Shown here: piece after piece, positions 47,901-54,766 of the stretch
Layout of the letters: each line of letters begins with the position of its first letter
Numbering within the stretch: position 1 is the stretch's first letter
Assembly (NCBI GenBank): GCA_013076295.1
Contig: RQOL01000660.1
Location: 3,906,001-3,970,000 of the forward strand
DNA length: 64,000 bases
Direction: 5' to 3'
Origin: Sanderia malayensis
Lineage: Eukaryota > Cnidaria > Scyphozoa > Semaeostomeae > Pelagiidae
The notes under the pieces: model-generated
Database searches by the model: none
Told to the model about the DNA's origin: nothing
What the model saw: the letters and a program-made list of their open reading frames with translations, nothing else
Translations under genes and position numbers: made by a program

Positions 47901-50097
47901 AACTTCTTCTTCCAGCTGGAACGTGCCCATCATTGACAGGAGATAAATACGCAATTATCAGTCCCTTTTCCCCGACATACTACTATGCGTATTGCTCTAA
48001 CAATCGCTTGCTATTTGGCTTGACTTCTACATCTGGTGGATTTGCTTCTTGCCAACTGGGTGATTACGTCATGAGTGGAAAAAACATTGGTCTGAAGTTG
48101 CCTCCATGCGTCAGTAAGTACTTATCCTTTTTTGACACAACTAAACTCCGCGTAATTATGTAAAGCTATTTAATGCATGATTGTTTTTTGTGTTTCAGTG
48201 TACAGTGCCTCAACTGCTACTGCAAATTGCTCAATTGGGTCAGAGAAGCTTTCTTACACTGATTGGTATGGTCAGACACATCATGTATGCAGTAAGTTGC
48301 GCATGCCTCCTCAATATGCCTCTTCATTTGGAGTAATGATGTAACTAAGACTTTTTTTAAGTTGAAGAAAGGTCATGTTTCAGAACGAATCAAACTACGC
48401 AAAGTTTTTGTTCTACTGGATGCAAAATTGTTGCTTTCTTGTTTTGACGTTTTTGCCTTGCATTTTCTTGATAGACAATTGCCCAGCCGGAAGGTACAGT
48501 GACTCTACTGGCAGCACTTGTAGAGAGTGTCCGATTGGTACGTACCAAGACGACGAAGGAATGTCTGAATGTGAACCATGTGTAGAGAACCACTCGACGT
48601 TAGAGAAAGGTGCAACAAGTGCAAGTCAATGCCTCTGTGAGTATTTGCATGCGCCTTCTTTGGGACATATTGCTAGTTGTTATAATTTCATTAAAGAGCA
48701 ATCGAGGTGCTCGCAAAAGAGCAACCGAGGTGCTCATTGGGGAAAATGTGGTAATCAACGTCTGTCGTTTCATTATCTTTAAATGTTCTTTTCTCTTTAC
48801 ATTGACTTAGTCTCATACAGTTATCTGTCACTCTCACATTCAGTCACACTTACAGTTATCTCATCTTTGTCTTTATATTGGAATTATTGTGTCTTTCTTT
48901 TACTCTTTGCTGTAATCTTGCTCTGGTCTTAGCTTTTGTCTTCTTTGGCCATCATCGTTTTTTGTACTTGCTTATGTTATTGCTTTGTCCACCCCTACGC
49001 TGATAATGCTTTAACTAAACAAGAATACCCAGACAAATAAAACGCATTGGAATTCTAGTAAAATGCAACTTTTCTCTGAATTGTTACTTTTGTTCTTTTT
49101 TAGCACTTTGTCCGGCCGGCAGATTCTCACCAACTGGTCTCGATGTCTTCAAAGGCCGTTGTCAACCATGCCCACTAGGAACTTTCAGCCAATTGAATGG
49201 ATCAAAAGACTGCACACCTTGTCCTGCTGGAACAACCACCTTAGTCACTGGTGCCAACCACGAATCACTGTGCTATAGTAAGCTATTTACAGTTGTCTTC
49301 AACCTTCACAGTCTATGCTAGTATCTTAAAATCGCACAGTACCTTTACAGTACATAGTATCCTCACAACATGCAATATCTTTACAGTACACAATACCATT
49401 ACAGTACGCAGTGTCTTCACAATAAATATTGCATATAGTACTTTTTTTTCTCCTTTATTGAACTCTCAACTTTTTTTCTTTCTTCTCCTAATGCTACCCC
49501 CTTTTGTTTCCTTTTAATTTTTTTTGTGTATTTGCTTTCTTCTCCGATTCTTTTTTTCTTATTTTTGTTTTTGCTTTCTTTGACTTCTTCTTTTCTATTT
49601 ACCCCTCTTTCAGTTATTACAGTGTTCCATATCCCTTCCACATTCTTGCTCCCTACCCTTGATAAAGTTGACGCGTCAATTGAATTTTTAGGTGCTCCCA
49701 GAATAATATCTGTGTTGCCAAGTAATCAAGTCACAGAAAAGGTGGGGGAGTCTGTGACAATGCTTTGCATGTTCCAAGGTGTTGTTTCGCCTAGCCCAAC
49801 TCTTCGATGGACCAGAAATGGAGGTAATTCTATCACAAACCCATAAACGCATAGCTTCCCTGTCCTTACACAAAAATCCGACAAAATGTGAACTTTCCCA
49901 TAACAATGTTCGACATTATTTTAGGTTCCCTACCAGCTCAAGCTATCCAGAAGGATGCCTTCAATATACAATACAAAAAGATCGGAATGGTATTGCTTAT
50001 TCCCGGCGCAAAGGCTTCTGATTCTGGCACCTACCAATGCCACGCAAGCAATGTCATTGGTTCTGATTCCAAAATCATAACGCTAAGTGTCTCTTGA
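24833..50097 (+). CDS. Copy 2: secreted mosaic protein (TSP1-unknown-F-lectin-EGF-CCP-HYR-Ig), 45 exons
   Basis: Exons, all joined in one open frame: 24833-24896, 26623-26781, 27329-27499, 27608-27796, 28038-28211, 28634-28813, 29156-29364, 29898-30139, 30691-30897, 31333-31615, 31775-31900, 32328-32519, 32807-33039, 33494-33599, 33835-34002, 34496-34633, 35324-35473, 35820-36029, 37625-37850, 38021-38070, 38308-38458, 38955-39120, 39216-39469, 39807-39967, 40646-40802, 41004-41118, 41367-41562, 41983-42100, 42559-42672, 42999-43172, 43653-43895, 44702-44833, 45203-45340, 45456-45575, 46047-46169, 46335-46538, 46626-46820, 47032-47265, 47361-47603, 47916-48113, 48199-48291, 48475-48636, 49104-49277, 49692-49823, 49925-50097. 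The sum is 2548 residues plus stop. It starts with a signal peptide and has no membrane anchor, so it is inferred to be secreted. Modules are described separately. Every exon boundary from exon 8 on is matched by copy 1, which supports the model. Introns hold repeats but no other gene that I can see. Confidence 0.88.
25136..25597. mobile_element. MITE with AACGCCGCC repeats
   Basis: Ends are mirror images: TACCGTATTTCCTCTAAAG at the left and CTTTAGAGGAAATACGGTA at the right. A TA at each end is the likely target duplication. The interior contains repeated AAACGCCGCCCTCTA-like units on the plus strand. It is non-coding and lies in intron 1 of copy 2. Confidence 0.8.
25598..26622 (+). other. 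Rest of intron 1 of copy 2
   Basis: Apart from the short MITE at 26103 I see no gene or recognisable repeat. The acceptor for the first TSP1 exon is at 26621-26622. Confidence 0.6.
26103..26247. mobile_element. Short MITE, CAGTAAAA family
   Basis: Left end AGTAAAAGCCTGCATATAAG and right end TATATGCGGGCTTTTGCTG are imperfect inverted repeats. The same terminal type occurs at 7067, 36121 and 58806. It is located in intron 1 of copy 2. Confidence 0.6.
26623..28813 (+). CDS. Exons 2-6 of copy 2: five TSP1 repeats
   Basis: Five consecutive exons each encode one thrombospondin type 1 repeat (residues about 22-312). Each opens with the tryptophan ladder, for example WGGWSIWSGW, WSDWSQWSSC, YSEWTSWSAC, FGQWSLWTEC and WSAWSLWSHC. 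Each continues with the CSxxC-like core, an R-rich strand (RTRLCNSPAP and similar) and the terminal cysteines. All five exons start and end in phase 1, the usual sign of exon-shuffled modules. TSP1 repeats bind glycosaminoglycans and matrix proteins, and WxxW motifs are C-mannosylation sites in known family members. The intron after the second repeat uses a GC donor at 27500. Copy 1's equivalents lie outside the window. Confidence 0.92.
27500..27607 (+). other. GC-AG intron between TSP1 repeats 2 and 3
   Basis: The only position that keeps phase 1 here is AAATGTCCAG|GCAAGT, so the donor is GC rather than GT. The rest of the donor (CAG|GCAAGT) is a strong match to U1 snRNA, as is typical of genuine GC-AG introns. 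The acceptor AG is at 27606-27607. Confidence 0.8.
29156..29364 (+). CDS. Exon 7 of copy 2: linker to the unknown region
   Basis: Encodes about 70 residues (313-382) beginning TYVPTLPPVSVVFPNSYMAR. The exon enters in phase 1 and leaves in phase 0. This is the point where the phase-1 module block gives way to the central region, whose introns are mostly phase 0 or 2. I do not recognise a domain; the single cysteine and aromatic and basic strands could form the start of the central fold. Confidence 0.75.
29898..36029 (+). CDS. Exons 8-18 of copy 2: unrecognised beta-rich region
   Basis: Residues about 383-1067, eleven exons. The sequence is rich in alternating hydrophobic and aromatic strands with Gly turns (for example IFAFGFMFDGESFGAAIG, FRISAKTDFKFTGIGVTAGF, YGNFFGIEAYAFINIT), suggesting a long stack of antiparallel beta strands. 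Cysteines are rare. Most intron phases are 0. Exons 8 and 18 are unchanged at the protein level between the two gene copies (only silent differences), so this part is under strong purifying selection. I cannot assign it to a known family; lipid-binding or shell-like beta proteins are possible but unproven. Confidence 0.75.
31980..32250. repeat. Degenerate ~30-bp intronic tandem repeat (copy 2)
   Basis: The same CAGACCTCTTCTTACCATAA-type units as at 2640-2880, in the matching intron, with a different order and different substitutions. Confidence 0.7.
34731..35196. repeat. Long (CTA)n microsatellite, copy 2 only
   Basis: About 460 bp of CTA triplets interrupted by TTCTAC and AATTCTAC motifs in a regular pattern, followed by a short (ATC)n tract. 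The matching intron of copy 1 (5065-5125) has only a few CTAC units. Confidence 0.95.
36121..36262. mobile_element. MITE, CAGTAAACACCCGCGTA ends (copy 2)
   Basis: Counterpart of 7067-7210 with the same ends and TA flanks. Confidence 0.85.
36300..37351. mobile_element. Tc1/mariner-like foldback element, copy 2 only
   Basis: Terminal inverted repeats CACTTAGTGAGCAAAAGT and ACTTTTGCTCACTAAGTG extend into arms of more than 300 bp each (about 36300-36640 and 37010-37351). It is flanked by TA (36298-36299, 37352-37353). Copy 1 has the uninterrupted site TTGTAATACGAC at about 7245. It has no transposase ORF, so it is non-autonomous. The TA duplication and the GAGCAAAAGTATTG type of end fit Tc1/mariner. 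Confidence 0.9.
37625..38458 (+). CDS. Exons 19-21 of copy 2: coiled coil, Cys-Lys knot and cationic helix with RRRR-S
   Basis: Exon 19 (residues 1068-1142) begins with a charged helix (ENARKAVDKAFKSAQRTLNE), then a Lys/Cys cluster with CxxC spacing (KCKNCYSLKCKQ). Exon 20 (38021-38070) and the start of exon 21 (38308-38458) encode NWIKSTAKKIGQGLAK and VGRKIKKFFSGW, which together have the composition of a cationic amphipathic helix. They are followed at once by RRRRS (codons at about 38344-38358), a furin-type polybasic motif, and a second basic patch (ISRRNENF, VRNRRF). Between the gene copies this helix is far more diverged than its surroundings, and nearly all changes alter residues. The function is inferred only: a membrane-active or releasable peptide is plausible, as is a nucleic-acid or glycosaminoglycan-binding segment. 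Confidence 0.7.
37890..37970. repeat. (CTTCTTTA)n microsatellite, copy 2
   Basis: The same 8-bp repeat as at 7785-7856, slightly longer. Confidence 0.8.
38955..39469 (+). CDS. Exons 22-23 of copy 2: Cys-rich hydrophobic helix and conserved strand block
   Basis: Exon 22 encodes CYGSCKAVNFIGKGLC followed by a long non-polar helix (SVLDIAVGALRLAEKALGW, INAAIQFVLQMFLLHG). Exon 23 encodes a Gly/Phe-rich strand block (FELGLGHKFGGGFMVAAEID) ending in a Pro/Asp-rich linker (DPYDPPNPFTDFDLGG). Residues about 1211-1350. The hydrophobic helix might be mistaken for a membrane anchor, but it lies mid-protein and is followed by more extracellular modules, so it is more likely buried, or active in membrane insertion. 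No family is recognised. Confidence 0.7.
39807..42672 (+). CDS. Exons 24-29 of copy 2: beta-trefoil (ricin B-like) lectin-like region
   Basis: Residues about 1350-1636. The pattern of C-L...V..GC.....QQW.....G.L......C and its repeats (CLAVLDKREHTRLVLTGC, PKQQWTYTLKGSLI, YCLRPVGGNAIAGARLEIVQ, KFAFTQKGSIQHVSSRLC) resembles the QxW/beta-trefoil repeats of ricin-B-type lectins, which bind galactose or GalNAc in known members. The match is by pattern only; the QxW motif is clear in one repeat and degenerate in others, so sugar binding is uncertain. Exon 28 (41983-42100) is the exon that carries the one-base deletion in copy 1. Confidence 0.6.
39968..40645 (+). other. Expanded intron 24 of copy 2
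   Basis: The intron is 678 nt against 90 nt in copy 1. The added sequence contains a second ATGTATACAATGAT and a (GTT)n tract at about 40120-40170, suggesting a local duplication plus microsatellite growth. No gene is seen. Confidence 0.65.
41885..41958. repeat. (TA)n tract, copy 2
   Basis: TA dinucleotide run in the intron just before the exon that is frameshifted in copy 1. Copy 1 has only TATATATATT there. Confidence 0.8.
42999..43895 (+). CDS. Exons 30-31 of copy 2: F-type lectin (fucolectin) domain
   Basis: Residues about 1637-1775. Starts DVALKKTAVQSSTDYNGFAS, then a DG and HWSDKSCTHT block, DPWWRVDL, and TIINRGEHG, ending in NPVCHDRV, PGRFVSVQMYG and LTLCEVIV. These are the hallmarks of F-type lectins (fucolectin/tachylectin-4/pentraxin-1, a jelly-roll fold related to F5/8C). 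From the His of CTHT to the Arg of NRG there are exactly 26 residues, matching the H-X26-R-X-D fucose-binding signature except that Asp is replaced by Glu. Known members recognise fucosylated glycans, often on microbes. Both exons are phase 1-1. Confidence 0.85.
44010..44480. repeat. 30-bp minisatellite, copy 2
   Basis: About sixteen units of the same 30-bp repeat in the matching intron, so the array differs by about six units between gene copies. Confidence 0.92.
44702..46169 (+). CDS. Exons 32-35 of copy 2: four EGF domains
   Basis: Four phase 1-1 exons, one EGF each (residues about 1776-1946), with six cysteines each. The first reads CKLENGGCDQIC ... CGCLPGYVL. The other three begin DVNEC or DFNEC, the start of calcium-binding EGF modules, and the fourth has a C-x-N-Y-Q-G-G-R core. 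They form a rod-like extracellular spacer and interaction region in known proteins. The third (45456-45575) differs from copy 1 at six residues, four of them Arg in copy 1. Confidence 0.9.
45072..45162. mobile_element. Small hairpin MITE, copy 2
   Basis: GCTTCAGATGTCGTACCAG pairs with CTGGCACGACGTCTGAAG. The same element as at 14077-14171. Confidence 0.65.
46335..46820 (+). CDS. Exons 36-37 of copy 2: two CCP/sushi domains
   Basis: Two phase 1-1 exons (residues about 1947-2079). Each has the four-cysteine sushi pattern with the late Gly-x-Trp: CRALEAPLRA ... CKFDCVKGFELAG ... CGIDGTWNHATPSC, and CGSLVRPQNG ... CVLYCQDGYKLSG ... CQSDRSWSNNAPNEC. CCP modules are protein-binding units of complement and adhesion proteins. 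Confidence 0.9.
47032..47603 (+). CDS. Exons 38-39 of copy 2: two HYR domains
   Basis: Residues about 2080-2238, phase 1-1 exons. Typical hyalin-repeat features: KPYINCPGNTQVML ... FPEPQTN ... VSHSASHQFRVGTTVVKFEA ... KSCQVLVDV, then DVTPPMVHNCPQNI ... KPTFTDAVGV ... AVLQYRAYDASGNAAKCVFK. HYR is an Ig-like adhesion module often found next to CCP and EGF units. Confidence 0.9.
47916..48291 (+). CDS. Exons 40-41 of copy 2: unrecognised Cys-rich pair, diverged between copies
   Basis: Residues about 2239-2335. Exon 40 starts AGTCPSLTGDKYAI and has cysteines in AYCSNN, ASCQLGDY and LPPCV. Exon 41 contains TANCSIGSEK and YTDWYGQTHHVC. I do not recognise the fold. It sits between HYR and TNFR-like modules in phase 1. 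Exon 40 differs from copy 1 at 11 of about 66 residues, against three codons with silent changes only, so it is unusually variable. Confidence 0.8.
48475..49277 (+). CDS. Exons 42-43 of copy 2: TNFR/ephrin-receptor-like Cys modules
   Basis: Residues about 2336-2447. Repeated pattern CPAGRYSD ... CRECPIGTYQDDEGMSEC ... C and CPAGRFSPTG ... CQPCPLGTFSQLNGSKDC ... CPAGTTT. This is the CPxGxY/F ... CxxCPxGT signature of ephrin-receptor-like (GCC2/GCC3) and TNFR-type cysteine-rich repeats found in many secreted animal proteins. Confidence 0.85.
49692..50097 (+). CDS. Exons 44-45 of copy 2: C-terminal Ig domain and stop
   Basis: Residues about 2448-2548. I-set/Ig features: VGESVTMLCMF (B-strand Cys), LRWTRNGG (Trp) and SDSGTYQCHASN (the D-x-G-x-Y-x-C F-strand). 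The stop is TGA at 50095-50097, right after the G strand (SKIITLSVS), with no transmembrane helix or GPI-type tail. The intron splits the Ig fold after the C strand. Confidence 0.9.
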
Positions 50098-51630
50098 GTT
50101 AAAACATTTCACCCCAAGAACAGATATGCGTTGAAAAATTATTAAACCTCTTAACTTTTACTTTTAACTACTTTTACTTTGAAGCTATATAGCGGTCAGA
50201 GATCTATCTTAATCAAGTGAATAAATTTACAATTGAATGACTTGCTGCGTGTGAATTGAAACAAGTCTTGCAAGGCGCTGCGAATGCATCACATACCACA
50301 AAATCTGCATAGTTCGAGCTCGTGTATTTTGAACTCTATCTAATGCGAACGAAATTCTCTGTCCCTTCAAGGCAGTGGCGTAGCTACGATTTGGCGGTGA
50401 AGGGGCAAAACCCGGACAAATTCCGACAATATTCCGACGAAATTTAGAGGTGTTGACAAATGTTTTGACAAACACTTTTGAAGTTTGGTCGTTGCCCCGT
50501 TTATATGTCGTATCAAAAAAGGAGCATTGCTTGTTCATGCTCTGTTATGCATTTTACAAACCGATATGATAAAATGAGAGCAAAGCTTAAAAGTTGTAAT
50601 AAAGCTGACAAATCAACACTGGTATAAGAGCAATAATTATTGATGGAGAATATTTAGCCGTAAAGGACTATATCTCTATAAACTGTCCCAATTTAACTTT
50701 TCTTTAGGGCAAGAATATGCAACCATTTTCCTTTTTAGCGATAGGAAATGGACTTTCCGGAGTCCCTACAAATTCAGGTTGAATGCTTCGGTCGGCAGCA
50801 ATCATTTCACCATGGTATTTTTCATCGTGGTTCCTTCTGTAATCACTATCGAAACAGAGCATTCGATTTTTGTCGTTTAACTTTACTTTGACTGACCATT
50901 TTTCTTTGCAATTTATAATCAGCTGTCGAATTTCTGTTAAATTAAAGTGAGATAAAACCGGAAAACAATTTGATGTCGTTGTTTATGAAATGAATAGATG
51001 TGTGTGAAGCTCTATCAAAAACAATTTAAAAAATTGAATTGATATTCTTCTTAGGTTCAAAATTTGCAAAATAATATTTTTTGACGACATTTTTCTTGTT
51101 GTCAATTTTCCGACAAATTTTCCGACAAGCAGTTGGAAACGTTTGGTGGGGGGGCGGCCGCCCCCTGCCCCCCCTTTAGCTACGCCACTGCTTCAAGGAT
51201 CACCAAAGAACCAATCCTTATAAAATAAACCTCTATAATTCGAGCTTTTGTAATTCGAACATTTTAACGCTTCCCCAGGGTGTTCGAATTGGACAGAGTT
51301 GACTGTACCTAGCCCCAAATACCTAATGTTGCTGCATGATATATAGTTTTCTTGAAAGGGTGCTACGCTTAATCATGTCTAGTGCATGGGGATAGGTGGT
51401 GGTATTGCGTAATTCAGTGATTGTGTGATGGATGAATTTAAGAATGGAGGTGAATTTATCACTGCATAAAGCAAGACAAAATGCAATTCACTACCCTGAA
51501 CCAAATCTAATCTTACCAGTTCTTGGCTGATTAGATTATAATCAAAGGTGGCGATAAGACCCGGGCGTGGGTTTACGGTTATAAGCCCCTTCAATTAACA
51601 TGCTAATCTCCTGTCAGTTTGGTTTTACAG
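50098..51630 (+). other. 3' UTR and flank of copy 2
   Basis: AATAAA at about 50220-50225 is the probable poly(A) signal. The rest is homologous to 20381-21091 of copy 1, interrupted by the hAT-like element. No gene is recognised. Confidence 0.7.
50373..51190. mobile_element. hAT-like non-autonomous element with 8-bp TSD
   Basis: Terminal inverted repeats CAGTGGCGTAGCTACG and GTAGCTACGCCACTG (CAGTG...CACTG as in hAT elements). The target duplication is CTTCAAGG at 50365-50372 and 51191-51198. The empty site is at 20648-20655 in copy 1. 818 bp, no transposase, and a C-rich and G-rich right end. Confidence 0.93.
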
Positions 51631-53097
51631 GTTTTCCAAACAGGATTGGACAGGATAATGAGAAAAGTCTGGTTACTACAATGGTGAATACTGATGGCAT
51701 AATGAGGTATAATTCATTTTATTTCTTAATCTGTTTTTGTGACCTCATCTAGCTCGTTCGTTATCAGAGCAGATTCATAATTTTGTTATGAAGCTGCACC
51801 TGCAGTTCACAGACTACTTCACAATTCGCTGAACAACATATGCCTGCCAGGGCGTCGCTGTCGAATCACACGCAAAGCAATTTGAAATCAGAGGTAATCA
51901 GGGGTTGGGGGCAAATTCCCCAAGATACCAAGGTGTACTAAATTATCGATATTTTAATCAAAATACTACTTCTTGTCGTACTTATCTTTGAGTCGTTGTG
52001 CTCTTAAAAAGTTACTTGGACGCTCACAGCTTAATGCGAGCGTCCGAACACGAACACGGTGTAATGTGGAGGCGCGTTGTCAAAAAGAAAGCTTATCGAT
52101 TGTATATGGGCATAAGTTTGTATTTAGGAGCAATAAGCGCCTGGGGTATTGATCAACTTTTACTGCAGTCCGAAGGGCGTTTATGAGCAGTGGATGTTTG
52201 TTTTAAAAGCATTACGGAATGTGTATTTTAGCAATGACCCAGGACAACTTGAAGCGTCGTTATCTCCTCAATCGTTATCACGTCAAATACTGTATCTTAG
52301 CAACAGGAATTGAGCTTGATGTGTCCGGTAGTCGTCCCACTGGCGGATACATCAAATTTTAAACGTTTTTTATAACCAGATATCATAATATTATACTAAT
52401 AATATAAAAATATGATCATTTTGTTCCACGTAACTTTATTTGAATCGTGTGTTTGGTTGATCTGCACTTGCACAAATTAGTTCATATATAACTAACGTAA
52501 CAAAATTTATATTAAATTTGAGGGAAACGTTTATTTATTTTGCCTTATTTGCCACCAAGCGATTGCTCGTTGGCATAGCGGATTGGATATTTTATTGAGT
52601 ACTGAAGTCTAGGAGGAAGGAAAATGTCTACAAAAACTTCCTTCTTACCAGAATTCTTACAATTTATTCTTCTTTGCAGGTGTTATCAGACCAGGCTTTC
52701 AGTGCATTCAGCATTCATCCAGACTTTGATGCATTGGGTCGATGATTGGCTACAGACAGAGGTATGGGGAACATTTCTATCTTTTGATCAATCTACCCCG
52801 CAACAACCATGCGAGGGAGCTTTTGTATTACGAGCATCTATGGCGCCAGTGACATTTGCTGTGCTTGACTCCTTTGTCACAAACTCTACCCAGTATAACT
52901 ATGCATCTGGTTACTTTAAATGCACCAGTTTAAAATTTGCTCTCGCTGTAACGAGCTTGCGATACGACGAAGTATATCGCGCTTCAAAGTTCGTTAAAAC
53001 GGGTGATTCCACCGTTGAATGGCCCAAAACGAAGGATCAATGTTGTGGCAAAACGTTGCTCGAGCAGATGTTCGCAACCTCAGGCCATGGACAGTAA
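51631..53097 (+). CDS. Candidate two-exon coding segment downstream of copy 2
   Basis: A 76-nt segment (51631-51706) flanked by a good acceptor (TTTTACAG) and GT is open in one frame (FPNRIGQDNEKSLVTT). It joins in phase to an exon at 52680-53097, after TTCTTTGCAG, that stays open for about 138 residues (CYQTRLSVHSAFIQTLMHWV on) to TAA 53095-53097. A possible AATAAA is at 53518. The first segment is conserved and open in copy 1 (21092-21167). It enters in phase 1, so it could be an alternative 3' end spliced from exon 44, or the remnant of a separate gene. I do not recognise the protein. Confidence 0.4.
51707..52679 (+). other. Intron or intergenic segment
   Basis: The first 450 bp align with the copy 1 flank (21168-21507); the rest is single copy. 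The boundary of the duplicated unit lies near 52165. Nothing coding is seen. Confidence 0.55.
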
Positions 53098-54766
53098 CAA
53101 GATGTAAGCTCCTAATGACAGCATTGGTACGTTGGAATTACAATTTAATCGAATTGGTGTGGCAGCTTGTAATGGAGGAGAAATATGCGGTGTACTTTTG
53201 ACCTGGAGTTAATTGACAAGAAGGGTCACCTGCTATTCAATTTACTTCATATTAGAGCAAGCGGTATGGTGTCATATGTATATAGATAAAGAATTGGACT
53301 GCAAAAACTCTCATGCATTAAATTGTTTGGTTGGGAATGCTTTATACAAGACGTGCTTTGCTACACGTGCAGTGGATGCAATATAAAATGCTGTGTGTAG
53401 GAGTCAGATAATTCTTACTATCTTTACTTGTCTGTGCGAACCTATAGCTAGCGTTTCTTATCTTACTCAGTGGGCAATATCGGCAGTTGGTCGAAAAACG
53501 CAAAGATGCAGATCAGGAATAAAAATATAATGCATCTATGATCTGCATCTATATATCTATATGTACATTTGTGCATCGGGCTAGCTCGTGTCTCACTATC
53601 AGTTGCAGTAATGGTGAATAACAGTCTATCCAGGCAGTGATAAAACGTTGCTTATCTCATCCATCAATTTATTGAGGGAAATCGCCCATCGGAATACTTG
53701 TGTAATGCATTTGGCCCAATCGTGTGCTTTCTTTAATTATCCTATCAGATCTTGGTGTGATTTGAATCAACCGCAATTTATGGCTTAAAAGAGAACCAGC
53801 TGAAACTCGGAGTTTAATTAGCAGACACAGCCGCCCAAGACAACAACAACCAACAACCCAACCTTTGTTGAAACATAGTTGAAAAGAGTCAGGATATAGC
53901 TTGTTGATACTTGTTATACATTTATGATCGTTATATTGGTTGTTAGAATACGACATATTGTATTTAGTATATGTTGCAGGGTCAGATATAGCCAGTGATT
54001 TACAAACAAAGACGGATTGTGCTTTGAGCAATATTATTGGCAAGACAAAGTTTGGTAATTAGGGCGAGAGGAAATGATCAAAGTGGAATGCAACGCATGC
54101 TGCTAGGATCAATGGGTGAATATTGAAGATATTCTTGTATTGGACAACTGCATAACAAAGCTATTGAATTCACCACAAAGCCCAGTTTCCTCATCAATTA
54201 CGAGCTGTCACAGTTCCATTAAGCAAGGTTTTGCAGGATAAAGAATTGCTGATTAAACACACAAAGACAAGCCAAACGAGGTGAGGGAACTTGCTTTCCT
54301 GTGTAGATATGGCCAGAAAAAGCAACAATGACATCATTGTTTTTACGATGCATAAATTTTGTTGAAGACATTGTTTTGAAGTAGTTTAGTCATACGCTTT
54401 GTTGTGTTCAAAAACAGCATTCCTGAAAGCTATTTGGATTTGGTTCGAGACGAATTCGCGGCCTTGAGTTGTAAAAATAAAGCCTAAAGACACAAGTGGC
54501 AAGTTTATTTGAAGACATCATCGACTCTGTTTACTTTAATTAATGAATTGAAAGCTACAGCACTGAAATGCCACCAAGTTAAAGCTGGTGATCGCAGAAG
54601 ACAAGTATTTGGCGAAACACTCTTTTTTCGAAACAATTTAATTTCACCGCCTTTAACGTAGTAGGAACTGCAACAATTCTGAATTAAAAATCCTAATTGC
54701 AGAGACATAAACATTATATTTGTTTGTTTGGTATGTGATCTGGTCGCAATATAAAGTTCTCAAGAC
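53098..54766. other. Intergenic region before the GPCR
   Basis: 1.7 kb of AT-rich sequence with no convincing ORF or repeat on either strand. It presumably holds the GPCR promoter and 5' UTR. I cannot locate a TATA box with confidence. Confidence 0.6.
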
